From Symsagittifera roscoffensis (Eukaryota; Xenacoelomorpha; Acoela; Convolutidae): DNA of 64,000 nucleotides. The stretch covers positions 16,059,613 through 16,123,612 of the forward strand of contig NC_087071.1 of the NCBI RefSeq assembly GCF_963678635.1, read 5' to 3'. Shown here piece by piece: positions 46,234-56,650 of the stretch. Every line of letters begins with the position of its first letter. The stretch's first letter is position 1. The translations under genes were made by a program, and so were the position numbers. Under the pieces are notes generated by a model. That model was not told the DNA's origin. It did not search any database and was given only the letters and a program-made list of their open reading frames with translations.

Positions 46234-47085
46234 GTTTACTCTGGATCAGAGAAAACATATTCAAATTTCATACAAAACTTTTATTTTCCAAATGCACCAA
46301 TTTGGATAAAAGTACAATGAAATGATTGTATAGTATGTCAGCTAAATAAACCTTATCCAAATCAAAAACAAATAGCACAAAAACAAGATTTTAAAGGACA
46401 AAGTTTGTACTTTAACCACCGTATTTCATTTGATACAAAAGGACCAATTTCACCCTCATCCGAAGGAAACTCCTACATTATGGTAATTGTTGACGCGTTT
46501 ACACATTATGTAGCACTTAACCCAGTACCACATTGTAACGCTTATTACGCTTACACAACACTTTATGAACACTGGATAGCCAAATTCGGACTACCAGAAA
46601 TTTTAGTTACAGACAACGGTACAGAATTCATAAATAATGAAATCATCACACTATGTCATTTATATAACATCAAACACAAACCACGTACATCTCACGCACC
46701 TTGGACAAACGGCTTAGTCGAAGGTATGAACCGTTCACTACAAGAATATCTTAGATGTATCATCAATGGAAATGATACAAGATACACCGAATGGTCAGCA
46801 GATGTAAAACTATTTCCCTTAGCATATAATTCACAAATCACGACAACTCTAGGAATGTCACCATATGAAATGGTTTTTAATCAAAAGCCACGCAAACCAA
46901 TTATGTTTACAGCAAACTCTCATAAAAATGCACAAAGTTATTGTCAACCGAATAAAGACTCAATTTGTTATAACCTACCTTTACACACACACGATGAAGA
47001 TCATTTTCATCACCCACAAATTCTTAAATTAGCCTCCGGTACACACACCGAATGGATTTTAAACAGAGATAAAAAAACACAATGA
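46234..47085 (+). pseudogene. int: Integrase core (DDE), frame-disrupted
   Basis: This is in the same numerical frame as pol but separated from it by the 244-bp rearrangement and a one-base shift. After a partial His-Cys zinc region (SGSEKTYSNFIQNF; NDCIVCQ), a TGA at 46,318-46,320 interrupts it. From 46,405 the catalytic core is open: D at 46,492 (IVDAFTHYV), D at 46,612 (TDNGTEF) and E at 46,720 (GLVEGMNRSL), exactly D-35-E. It ends at 47,085 because of a frame change in an A7 run (47,071-47,077); coding continues in the next entry. It would insert element DNA into the host genome; this copy cannot make a full protein. Confidence 0.88.
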
Positions 47086-47713
47086 AATTTACCAAAAAGT
47101 AACAAAAAAGTTGTTACAAAGGCAAAACATTAATGAACAAATAAATTCACGCTTTACACCAGCCTCCGATTTAAAAATTGGAACATTTGTTTTAATACCC
47201 AATTTTAACACTCAAAAAGGAATCTCTAAAAAATTACAACCCCTTCGTAAAGGACCATACCAAATAATTGCCAAACCCACTGATGTCACATATAAAATCA
47301 CCGACTTAGACCAAAAAGAAATTGTTCAACATCGAAACAACCTATTACCTTATTACCCAAAAGAATACGCACTACGCGAACTAACTCAATTATATTCTTT
47401 CACAAGTTTAAAAGTTATTCAAAAAATCCCACATATGGACAATAAAACAAAAGAACACCATGGCATTCACCTCGAAAACCAAAATAAAAAATCAACTACA
47501 ACGAAAAACAATACAAAAAAGCTAGATCAAAATACACCTCAAAAAGAAAGAAAAAATAGAAAAATGATAGAAACAATAATACCCCAAGAACAAATCGACA
47601 AATCAGAACATAGAGAGTCATCACGACTTAGAAATCAACCACGTAAAAACTATAAAACATTCATTCCACAATCTAAAATATTAAAGAAAGTCGAATTTCA
47701 AAAACAGCTTTAA
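47078..47713 (+). pseudogene. int: Integrase C-terminal (GPY/F) domain, shifted frame
   Basis: The frame continues from the A7 run with NEIYQKV and QRQNINEQINSRFTPAS, then LKIGTFVLIPNF and the GPY/F module KLQPLRKGPYQIIAKPTDVT, then YKITDLDQKEIVQHRNNLLP. This module is characteristic of Ty3/gypsy integrases. The last 80 residues are Lys/Asn/Gln-rich and poorly conserved-looking, ending at a TAA at 47,711. Without the shift at 47,071-47,077 it would be continuous with the core. Confidence 0.85.
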
Positions 47714-48307
47714 TTTTATATTTAATAATTTTTGCACCTCTGAAATATTTTGAACTTTCATTTTTCAAAATAACATGCTGACAAACACGCAGCGATTCTA
47801 GTTCATAATTAGCCAATAGGATTCATCCAATCCGTCACCTTCTCTAACTCTAACACAGATCAACTAGACGAACGATATAAAACGCCAGGCATATCTATAA
47901 CTATAACTTTGCGACCTCCAGATCAAAAATAAGCAAACCACCCCAACTTGACAACTAAAATAAATATCACCATAATATCATAACCCTCCCTTATCTAATA
48001 ACCCAAAGATCAACAATATTTCCCCAACTCAGACCTCAAATACCCCCCAAAACAAATCTGTTAACTTAGCCTAAAGTAAAAGAACGACCATTTTAATTAG
48101 CCTAAAGTATAAAAATCTCAAAAATACCCCAGATCATTTGACAAATAAAAATAAAGAAAAAGAAGACCTCCCGATCACCATAAAATTTGCCCCCAACAAA
48201 TTTTCACAAATCTCAACCCACTTGTCAAAAAACCAATAAATAATTCGACCACTTTTGAAAAATGCCTCAAACAACAAAAAATATTCCATCGAGAAGCCAT
48301 TACTTAA
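47714..48307 (+). other. Inter-ORF region of the retroelement
   Basis: No ORF. C/A-rich text with repeated AACCC, ACCTC and CAGATCA-type words. A possible 3' splice site (ACACGCAG near 47,792) could make a subgenomic RNA for the downstream ORFs; this is weak. Confidence 0.4.
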
Positions 48308-48538
48308 ATGCTCTTCTCTCGACCAGTCAACATAATTCTTAACATTCTCATAAACTTTTTAACGATATTTAAACTTTTAATCATATTTCTTTTTGATACC
48401 TTTGAATCTTTTGTAATAATCTTAATCATTTTTTGCAATATTTTTTTAATTTTCTATTCCATATTTGAACTATACCTCCAGCTTTCAAAAGCTATTGACT
48501 ATATCCACAGGTACGATTCACAAAACTTATCTAAATGA
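48308..48538 (+). CDS. Small membrane peptide ORF, 76 aa
   Basis: MLFSRPVNIILNILINFLTI followed by FKLLIIFLFDTFESFVIILI and more: almost entirely hydrophobic, predicting two membrane segments, with a short polar tail (LSKAIDYIHRYDSQNLSK). Its TGA overlaps the ATG of the next ORF in ATGA (48,535-48,538). Size and topology recall small viroporin-like or leader peptides, but no homology is recognised. Because it is AT-rich and hydrophobic, chance is possible; the tight overlap argues for a real gene. Confidence 0.45.
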   Translation: MLFSRPVNIILNILINFLTIFKLLIIFLFDTFESFVIILIIFCNIFLIFYSIFELYLQLSKAIDYIHRYDSQNLSK

Positions 48539-49840
48539 TACGAAACATTTTTAGTAGAACAGATATTTTCTTGCTATTTGTAATTTTTATAACATTTCTA
48601 TCATCCCTCATCTTGACAATATGCAAATGTATAAAGAAAGCAATCCTCCTAATTCTTTTTCTAGAAGAATACTATAATAAACATAAATTTTTTCACTAAA
48701 AGAATAGATCAAAACCTATCAAAAATTGCTAACCAACAGTCACACAATCAGTCTTCACCGACATCATCCCAAGATAACCCAACAACACCTTCAACTACCC
48801 AAATCCCCCAAACATCTACACGAATTTCCTTTCAAGATAACCCATATACCTTTGAAGAACGACACGCTCACTTATCAGAACCACTAGAACCAGTTCAACG
48901 ACAAGCACCTCTAAGTGAACCAACATATAACTTATACCCAACATTACCACAAGAATTAAATAGAATACAAAATCCTAGTCAAAACCAAAATACAGTCGAA
49001 ATAAATAGACAAATTATACATCCTCGACGAAACAGAAACTTTCAAACTCCCCGAGTTCATTTTGATATACCCCAGTCACCATCACAAAGTACTCCAGAAA
49101 ACCCCATCGGTATTTTACCAGAAACCCCTACGCTTCTTTCACAACTTAGCACCTCAAGCCTACCCTCAGATTACTTAGGTTCAACACCAACATCTGAACA
49201 AATACGTGAAAATCCCTTTAACCCTGCAAACCAAACATCACGACTACCATATTGGACAACACATTCATTCACACAAGGTGAACCCAATTTAATCAATGAT
49301 CTAATAGATATTTCTACGGATACAACAACATCCTCATCATTACCAGAAACAATATCCCTACCATCAACACCATCAATCAGTCAGATTTCACCAACGCCTT
49401 TTAACTTCAATTTCCCAAATAACCTCGACGCTAGATACCGAGAACAATCATCAACAAATATTCCTTTAAGACTAGACTGGAATACATTCACAGCACCTCC
49501 ACCATTATTTGGACAACACGCAGAAAGTAACCGACTCCACAACTGGGCACTAAATAGACTACAATATAGACAAGACATCCACGAAGACATTCGTGATCAT
49601 AACATCCAAATACTCCAACAAAATAGTCTACAATTAAAATTTGAAATCACGGTTAAATTAAACAACATTACTCAATATCCCTATCCATAAAACCCACCAA
49701 ATATAACAGCTCAATCCCTACCACCACTATTTATAACAACTGAAGTAATATACAAATACGACAGATATACCAAAAAGACAATTGGTTACATCACATTTTA
49801 TAACCCATACTCAGGATTGTCATACACATGTATATTCTAA
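48535..49840 (+). pseudogene. Membrane-anchored Pro/Ser/Thr-rich protein, broken
   Basis: The ATG at 48,535 opens 54 codons with strong hydrophobic segments (IFLLFVIFITFLSSLILTI; KKAILLILFLEEYY) and stops at 48,699. In the next frame a 341-codon stretch without any ATG is open from 48,665 to a TAA at 49,688. It is rich in Pro, Ser, Thr, Gln and Asn (SQDNPTTPSTTQIPQTSTRI) and ends with a more structured part (HNWALNRLQYRQDIHEDIRD). The join coincides with a T6 run at 48,688-48,693. After the TAA the frame continues about 50 codons (LPPLFITTEVIYKYDRYTKK) to 49,840. It is best read as one ORF of about 435 codons with a homopolymer shift and one stop. Its end overlaps the env start by 13 bases. 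No family recognised. Confidence 0.6.
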
Positions 49841-52446
49841 AAATTTTAATTTTTCTCCAACTCTTTTTTCTAGTAACCTCCAATCAAAACATAAACCCTT
49901 CCCCCCGCACAGGACCCCAAGATTTATTAGTAACACATTACGATTGTGAAGAAAACGAACAAAAAACACTACACAAATATGCAATAAATCAAGTATCACA
50001 ATGCGAAACAGAACCACAAGCTATAGAAACTACAAATGTAATAGCGACACTTTATTCAAAAGCCCGAGCAACAACAGTTATAGGATATAAATTCACAGCA
50101 ACATTTTCTGAAAAGAAAGTACATTGTTCACAAGTCTCTAATGGAAATAAAAACCGACTTGACCACGAATCATTCTACCAGAGTAATATTGAACGACTTT
50201 TACATCTCCATCCCGAAGATTGTAAAAACGAGTTACTCAGACTAAATATCACAAAAAACAAAAACACAGATAGAAAGTTAGTATATTTCCAAGTTTTTTC
50301 AGATTCTGTACATCAAGCAGAACTTGAAAGATATCAAGGACATATAAAATTAGATGAAAAATACCCATACAACGGCGCACACGGAAGATTAACTTAAGAC
50401 ATACACGATAAACACTGGATACCACATATTGGTATAAATAACCCATCAAACTGCAAAGCAGACACAAAAAATAAAGGATACCAAGAAATAATGTTTTTCG
50501 ATTGGAAAATACAACTCGAAAAAATACAACTCACACGCGATTTATCTGACAACACCATGATCTATCAAGGAATTAGATTACCTCGTAAAAACGATCAAGG
50601 CTATTGTGACCCTACAACACGAACACAAGCAACAATTGTTTGGTTCCCCGAAGACACATGTACAACATTTCAAGTAGCAAAAATACACGCTCTTATGATA
50701 AAATTTCACGAGAAATATTTTATAACGTCAATTCCATATGAACAAGTAAATCCATCACGAAAACAAAGTTCTAATTTTAGGAACATACACAATATAGAAA
50801 ATAAATTGACACGTTTTCAAATATATCAAGAAACAGAACTTGCATGTAAATACAGAAATCCACTTCACAAAACACAATACTCCGAAATATTAGTTGAATA
50901 CGAAAAAGGATTCGACATGACCACTGGAAAAATAAAAATCGACCCATACGCCACAAGTCATCCTATAAACGAAGGAACATCATATATACCAGTTAATTTT
51001 CAAAAAAGTAAAGGTCAACCTGGTGGACATCTAAAACCCCATGACACTAGAAGCACACGTTTACAAGAACTATCACTAATGAATAGTACATATTTCGGTA
51101 ATATCCACTATGATATTCACCTAGATATGAAATTAGACTACACAATTAGCCGCATTTTTCAAGAAATGTCACTCGCTGAATTAGAAACACTTCACCAACT
51201 ATGCGAATTAGAAAGGACACAAATCCTACAATCACTTGCACTAGCAGTATTAAAAATACCCTACGCAGGATATTTACTATCAGGAAATAGATCGAATTTT
51301 TTAGACTACGAAGGAAACATTTTATGGTTTTATACCTGTACCAAAAAAGTATCACCACTATATGTTTTTGAAGATAAACGATGCTATAAAAGAATCCCTA
51401 TCTTTTATAAGAATAAAGTACATTTCGTTGACACACTTTCAAGAAGAACCTATTTCTGGGATACCGCAGTCCCATGTGGATCAGAAAATAGCCACAATGT
51501 AGTACAACTGAACCCTGATGAAGATAAATTTTACCTTCTTACCCCATATCCCACACTAATGCAATCACTCAAAAAATTTTCACCTGAAAGCATTAGAGCT
51601 ATTGCTCGAAACCCAAATATTGACCTACAATCAATTGGAATATATTCAAAATCCGATATCCAACATCACATTAGAACACAACAATTCCAAGAATTATTAA
51701 CACAAATGGACACTATACAAAGACAATCAATTGACCAAAACTTACGCAAACTTGCCGAAACCGCAGGATTTGCAGATATTTATACACAAGATTATAGCGG
51801 ATATTTTAAAGACATTAAAGACTATATATATCTAAACGGTGAAAAATACAGACCACAAGATATTTCACCTATAAATATTTTTAGCTTTGTTACACTAAAA
51901 AATGAAATTCTCGATTTTCTAGGATGGCCCTACTACATCTTAGAAAAATTGACTATTTTATACGCAATGTTTAACTTTATAGGATTTCTTTTTTCACTTT
52001 TAAAAGGAATCTACAATACATGCGCTATACACACACAAGTAAATAGACAAGCAAGTGTAGCACGCATACTATTTGCAGGATTTTTTGGAGTTTTTTCATC
52101 ATCAATAAACAAAATTCTTTTAGACGCAAAAATAAAAGAATACAACACAAAAATAGCAACAAGACAAAACACATATGACGAAGAACATAACAATGTAGAC
52201 ATAACGCCTACAGCACCACGGTTACCACCCCTACCACATAACCATCCATTATCACTAGTCCCACGAAATTTTCGAAATTTAGCAATAACACATAATCCAA
52301 ATTTTAGACCAACCATATCACAAAGTCCCATTCAACATATAATGACACACCATTCACTAGATGAAAATACATATGAACAAATTATAGAACAACCCCATAC
52401 CACCGCTTTTCAGTCTCAAAATAATAATTTTTTTAGCCCACGATGA
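49828..52446 (+). pseudogene. env: Envelope glycoprotein, chuvirus-like, one in-frame stop
   Basis: An N-terminal signal peptide (MYILKILIFLQLFFLVTS) is followed by a Cys-containing ectodomain. A single TAA at 50,395-50,397 breaks an otherwise continuous 872-codon frame. The ectodomain has GYCDPTTRTQATIVWFPEDT, LCELERTQILQSLALAVL, AGYLLSGNRSNFLDYEG and YKRIPIFYKNKVHFVDTLSR. This layout resembles glycoproteins of chuviruses and their relatives that have been captured by arthropod LTR elements, rather than the baculovirus F-like envelope of classical errantiviruses; the assignment is by memory of family features. A hydrophobic membrane-proximal and transmembrane region (ILDFLGWPYYILEKLTILYA; ARILFAGFFGVFSSSI) precedes a long cytoplasmic tail containing PTAP at 52,207-52,218. 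It would mediate attachment and fusion at the cell surface. Confidence 0.75.
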
Positions 52447-54250
52447 GCCGACAACTTGGATCCCTACACCGCTCAAATTCCCACCCAACCAACCTCAACA
52501 CTCCAATTACAATAATTCCACTTTTTGCTTTCCCGCCACCCGATTTCCCAACCAATAAAATAACATCAGGCATGAATTCAGACACTAAATCACATATCTC
52601 AGTTTTATACTCCATTTCACAACTCAATAACCCAAATATTGAAACCCCTGATGAATTTGCAGACTCTGAACCATCTCCATCCAATAATTTTCAAACCAAC
52701 CCCTCAGTTTTTTCAAAACCCCCTTTTCAACCAATCCCACCAAATAACCCACTCCCATCCATTTCTACACCCTCTTATGCTTCACAAGTCACCCCAACCT
52801 ACTCTTCACTTCATTCAGACCGATCATCCAATTCTCCAGACACCCCCCAAATCTCCCAAGAACTAGATAATTTTATCACCCTACAACAACAACCCTTCCA
52901 CCTTGACACCCCCACTATAAACCAGATTTCATCCACAATAGAATCATCCAACCCACCTACTCCTACACCCTCTTCAGCTTATACCGCATCATTAGCACCA
53001 TCATCCACATCCACCGAATCATCAATTAGCACTAATCGAGCTTACCGCACTTTCAAAAGAAAATTCCCAAATCATCCATTTCCAACAAAACCAGGAACAG
53101 CCCGTGAATATATTAATCATCCAAATCACACTAACACGAAAGATTTTTTAGCCATCACCTTACCCTCATTTCCACAGTATACTTTGAATACCCCTAACGA
53201 CACTAACGACACACGTAGTTTTGTAGATGAACAAGTTTTAATGCCTACACTTCATTGGACATCATATTATCATTTTACTAACCCCCTTTGCCTACCTTTA
53301 TCTAATACTCACATCGATATAGAAAGAAATCAAAATATGCTATATCGACTCACCACACCCCTAACACATAGACAATTTACTTATATAGGATATAAAAAGT
53401 CACTAAAACATACACTGCACCCCGAGCTAACGAATATACGCTAGAATATTACGATCATAACATCATCCGAGCTAACCAAGACCAATTTTTAGATGATGAC
53501 CGTTTCGCTAACCCACAAATCACAGAAAAATTCTTCATCAAAACACCATATGTATTTACACTCAATATATTTGATCGCAAATTCGATCACATCATTTCTG
53601 AAGTACTAACCGACACACTAGCTTACGAAAGTTTTAAAGAAAAATTTCAATTATTTTCACTAACCTTTCATTTCCTTGCACCACATGAACGAGATTTGCA
53701 CTGCTCACACGATATTATGTTACGCACTAAACAAACCCACACATATACATATTATCGCTTCATACAAAATCATTTTGATCTACACACTCCATCAAGACAA
53801 CCACACCACCGTTTTCAATTTATTAACTCTAAATACACTTCACCATTTTTTCTTAACTTCACATTTTGCATCAAAGATACTAACCTTCACGGTATTCTTC
53901 GCAATTATGATCCCATAACCCAAATGTATATTTTTTGTCCCATCACGAAGACCTTCAACGCAGAAGAATCCAGACCCTTCCTTATCCCACATGATTTTAT
54001 TCAACCTATAGAAGTCCCGATATTAGAATTCATCCACAACACTAAATACAATCACAAATTATATAATCTCATCCAAAACACACCTTATGAGTTTGCAGTT
54101 GGCACTGAAGAACTAAAAACCATTAAAGCACTTCAATTGCTTTGGCCACTGCTTCAAACTAAAAACATCATTCGCATACTAGCAAAATTACTAACTAATT
54201 CCAACATAATACACGACATCTTCCCCCACGGTTTTTTCCCCGACGACTAA
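52443..54250 (+). pseudogene. Post-env ORF, Ser/Pro/Asn-rich, about 600 codons, one frameshift
   Basis: The ATG overlaps the env stop (ATGA). Residues 1-190 are low-complexity Ser/Pro/Thr/Asn (NNFQTNPSVFSKPPFQPIPP). Residues 190-600 look globular, with AYRTFKRKFPNHPFPTK, VLMPTLHWTSYYHFTNPLCL, FFIKTPYVFTLNIFDRKFDH and SRPFLIPHDFIQPIEVPILE. The first frame ends in a TAG at 53,442. Coding continues in the adjacent frame from about 53,402 through 53,696 to a TAA at 54,248, so one base appears lost near an A4 run at 53,405-53,408. No signal peptide or membrane segment. It is not matched to any family I know. Its position after env recalls accessory genes of complex retroviruses. Confidence 0.6.
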
Positions 54251-55832
54251 CAGGTAAGTATAATTTATACATATTCTTAACTAATAAATTCAAATTAAAA
54301 AACTAACCATTCTTTATCCATGTCTCATTTAGATTTTTAGTCTTCATCTCACGATCATCTGCAAAATACACAAAAGAAAAATAAAAAATAGAAAACTTCT
54401 TCAAATTGTTCAAAACTCTAATAATCTTTTGCACCAGCTAAATTAAATAAAATTCATACCAATGTAGTAAATTAATTTATAAATTGTTTCCCCACAAGCA
54501 GTAAATCTCATAATAATGAAAATTTGTAACTTAATTTTTCCCAAAAACTAGCAGTAAAATTGAAATTCAATGTAGTAAATTGATAAGACAAAAAAGCAGT
54601 GCTAACCTTTTGATATTTTCATTCACTCGCACAAGAATTCTATCCAAACTCGTACAGCTCGCCCACGAAGAATTGTTTAAATAATGAATTTCAGTTTCAA
54701 GTTTTCACACTCAACAACTCTAACACACGATAACAAGTTTCAAACTTTCCTTTAACCCGGTTGGAAAGGAACTATATACTAAGCAAAACTAACCAACGCA
54801 GCTTACTAAACACCACAACACATAGAATAACAGCATGACTAAGAAAAGGAAACCAACGGTACCCAAACCGGATTAACCCAGTTTAAAACTGGATAATTTA
54901 TTCTTTTGAAGACTATTATAAAGTCTGAGAAAGAAAAAATAAAACACAAAAAAGTCGAAAGACAAACCCATACCAAAAACAATTTGATTTTTGAAAAAAG
55001 GACACAACCAACGAAACATAAGAAAAACCACAATAAACCCAACATAAAAAGTTATCACATAACAGGACCTCTCACAGAAACCGCACGAAATCATACTCCC
55101 ACTCCTGGCCTAACCCACCAGAGAGGACGTCCTGAGCATACTCTATAGCCGGCCTAACCCACCGCGCTACATCCACGCTTTGTGACCACACTCCTATTTT
55201 TAATAAGAAGTACTCAAGGGTAAGTAACTCTTCAAAATAACCGAACTAAAACAAAAAGCTTTTGTGAAAACAACTAACCAAAATCATAATTAAAACACCA
55301 AACTAATAAAAAATTTATAAAGTGTAAATTACACCTTGCAGTATAAAGATCAGCATACAACACCAAAGACGAACATCCAAAGACAAAATGACCCCACTAC
55401 ACTCGAAAAAGAATGGCCAACCACAATCAATATGCCGCCTACAATCACAACTCAAAGGATTTAGAGTACGACTTGACTTCGCAGAAAGGACTTCATTGAT
55501 CTAGAACAATGACCACCTCGATGTTCAAGTATACGTACAGATCCGAGTAACCAGGCATCCCCTCCACGCACAATCTCCACGCCATTCCCAGACAAGGTCA
55601 ACCCAAAAGAAGTTCTCTACATGAAGTTTTGCGAAAACCCAGTGCGAAAAACAGATTTGAGTTTGTTGCGAAAACCCAGTCGTTGTCATGAAAAGACACA
55701 GCGATTGAACCTGGAACTTCTCTAACAAGAAAACCCAGAAGAAATATGATGTTCGCCAAATACCAACGTCCATCATCCATCCTTTGAATTGCAGAAAGAC
55801 TATTCTAAAAAACTCTGTAAAACCCGGATGGG
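54251..55832 (+). other. Retroelement 3' region with two intron candidates
   Basis: A perfect donor (CAG|GTAAGTATAA, 54,253/54,254) lies three bases after the last stop, with branch-like AACTAAC and acceptors at 54,332 or 54,340. A second pair is AAGG|GTAAGTAAC at 55,219/55,220 and ACACCTTGCAG ending 55,341. A basic 80-codon ORF at 54,906-55,148 is doubtful. The last 450 bases are less A-rich than the rest. Confidence 0.5.
55821..55832 (+). promoter_or_regulatory. Polypurine tract candidate, weak
   Basis: AACCCGGATGGG directly abuts the 3' LTR, where the plus-strand primer should lie. Only GGATGGG is purine, so it is shorter than usual; a less perfect purine run (GAAAGACTATTCTAAAAAAC) lies just upstream. 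Confidence 0.4.
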
Positions 55833-56242
55833 TGGAACCTGATCTAAACTACATTTTATGGTTGGATAAATTAGATATTTTACCACTGTAAAGTATTTAA
55901 TATTAACCAATCATGATCCATCTAACTAACAATCCACTTATTTGTAAGTGCTGAAATTACTTGTAATTTCAGCACCAGAGAGATTTGAATTTAACTTAGA
56001 AATTAGTTGCCTCTCCAAAGGAACTTCAGCAGCCGCAATAAACCAGTATACCCTAGATCTATTGAGCCTAGCAGAGACTAGTTAAACAACCTGAGACTAG
56101 ATAGTATAAGAGTAAGATTAGGATCGGTATTAGACTAAGAAGTTGCACGAATCTATCCGGCCGAAAATAAGATAGCGTGACGAGCAGACGGTGTACCCTA
56201 TCCGAAATTACTCTATGATTTAACCACATCGGTCCTAACTCA
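55833..56242 (+). repeat. 3' LTR, 410 bp
   Basis: Same length as the 5' LTR, about 99% identical (four substitutions, no indels). Contains the same hairpin (55,948-55,975) and AATAAA (56,037-56,042). Confidence 0.97.
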
Positions 56243-56246
56243 GTTG
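56243..56246. other. Target-site duplication (right), GTTG
   Basis: GTTG directly follows the 3' LTR and matches 37,112-37,115. Confidence 0.85.
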
Positions 56247-56269
56247 CTGAATAGACCCGAATAGGAGCA

Positions 56270-56650
56270 CAAGTCGCAGGCGAGAATCTAGGATTTTAAC
56301 GAGTGGAGGTGTCTTCGATTTTCTCTTCAATGCTTCTGTCGTCGTTTTGTTTGGATCGACTTTTTAGATCAATTTTTAGATCTTCTTAGATCAATTTTCT
56401 CAGCTCTCCGAAAAAACTTTAAAGATTCAACTTTAATGGAACTACCTGTGCCACAAAACCGACGTTTTGAGGCACTTTATGGAAGCTTTTTACAAAAACA
56501 AATGCTTTTTTCGGCACCCGCTCCACTCCTCAAAAATAGAATTTGTTGGCGCCCATGGTACCTACAGAGAAAAATAAGGTTGAAGAATTTGAGCTACAAT
56601 TGGGTATTACCAAAAGGAGCTTTGTGATTGATGAGGAGGTCGAGTCCCCT
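56270..56650 (+). mobile_element. hAT-like MITE, diverged copy
   Basis: AGGCGAGAATCTAGGATTTT near 56,278 corresponds to GGGGCGGATCTAGGATTTTC of the full copy. Later landmarks are in the same order: GCACTTTATGGAAGCTTTTT, CACCCGCTCCACTCCTCAAA, AATAGAATTTGTTGGCGCCC. Right end eroded. Confidence 0.6.

Larger units (their letters stand above)
37116..56242 (+). mobile_element. Giant env-bearing Ty3/gypsy-like LTR retroelement, 19.1 kb
   Basis: Two 410-bp LTRs starting TG and ending CA differ at four positions and are flanked by GTTG. The order is LTR, primer site, 1.25-kb leader, pre-gag ORF, gag, protease-RT-RNase H, integrase, two small or fused membrane ORFs, Pro-rich ORF, envelope, a 600-codon ORF, 1.6-kb 3' region, LTR. 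Pol order PR-RT-RH-IN and D-35-E integrase place it in Ty3/gypsy. Typical envelope-bearing gypsy elements are 7-10 kb, so this is about twice that length. The plus strand is strikingly A-rich and T-poor across the ORFs. This copy is defective (stops at 42,164, 46,318, 49,688 and 50,395; frame breaks near 46,230, 47,071, 48,688 and 53,405; protease site altered). Confidence 0.95.

Noticed and set aside
49860-49873. Splice acceptor (CTCTTTTTTCTAG) within the env signal peptide
   Set aside because: The pyrimidine run is needed for the hydrophobic codons, and splicing there would remove the start codon and signal peptide.
42164-50397. Alternative genetic code with reassigned stop codons
   Set aside because: Both TGA and TAA interrupt frames only once each per ORF, and TAA, TGA and TAG also end the ORFs and candidate host exons; ordinary mutation explains this.
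54906-55148. 80-codon basic ORF in the retroelement 3' region
   Set aside because: A-rich composition alone gives Lys/Asn/Thr-rich frames; it does not abut the ORF chain and has no feature to set it apart.
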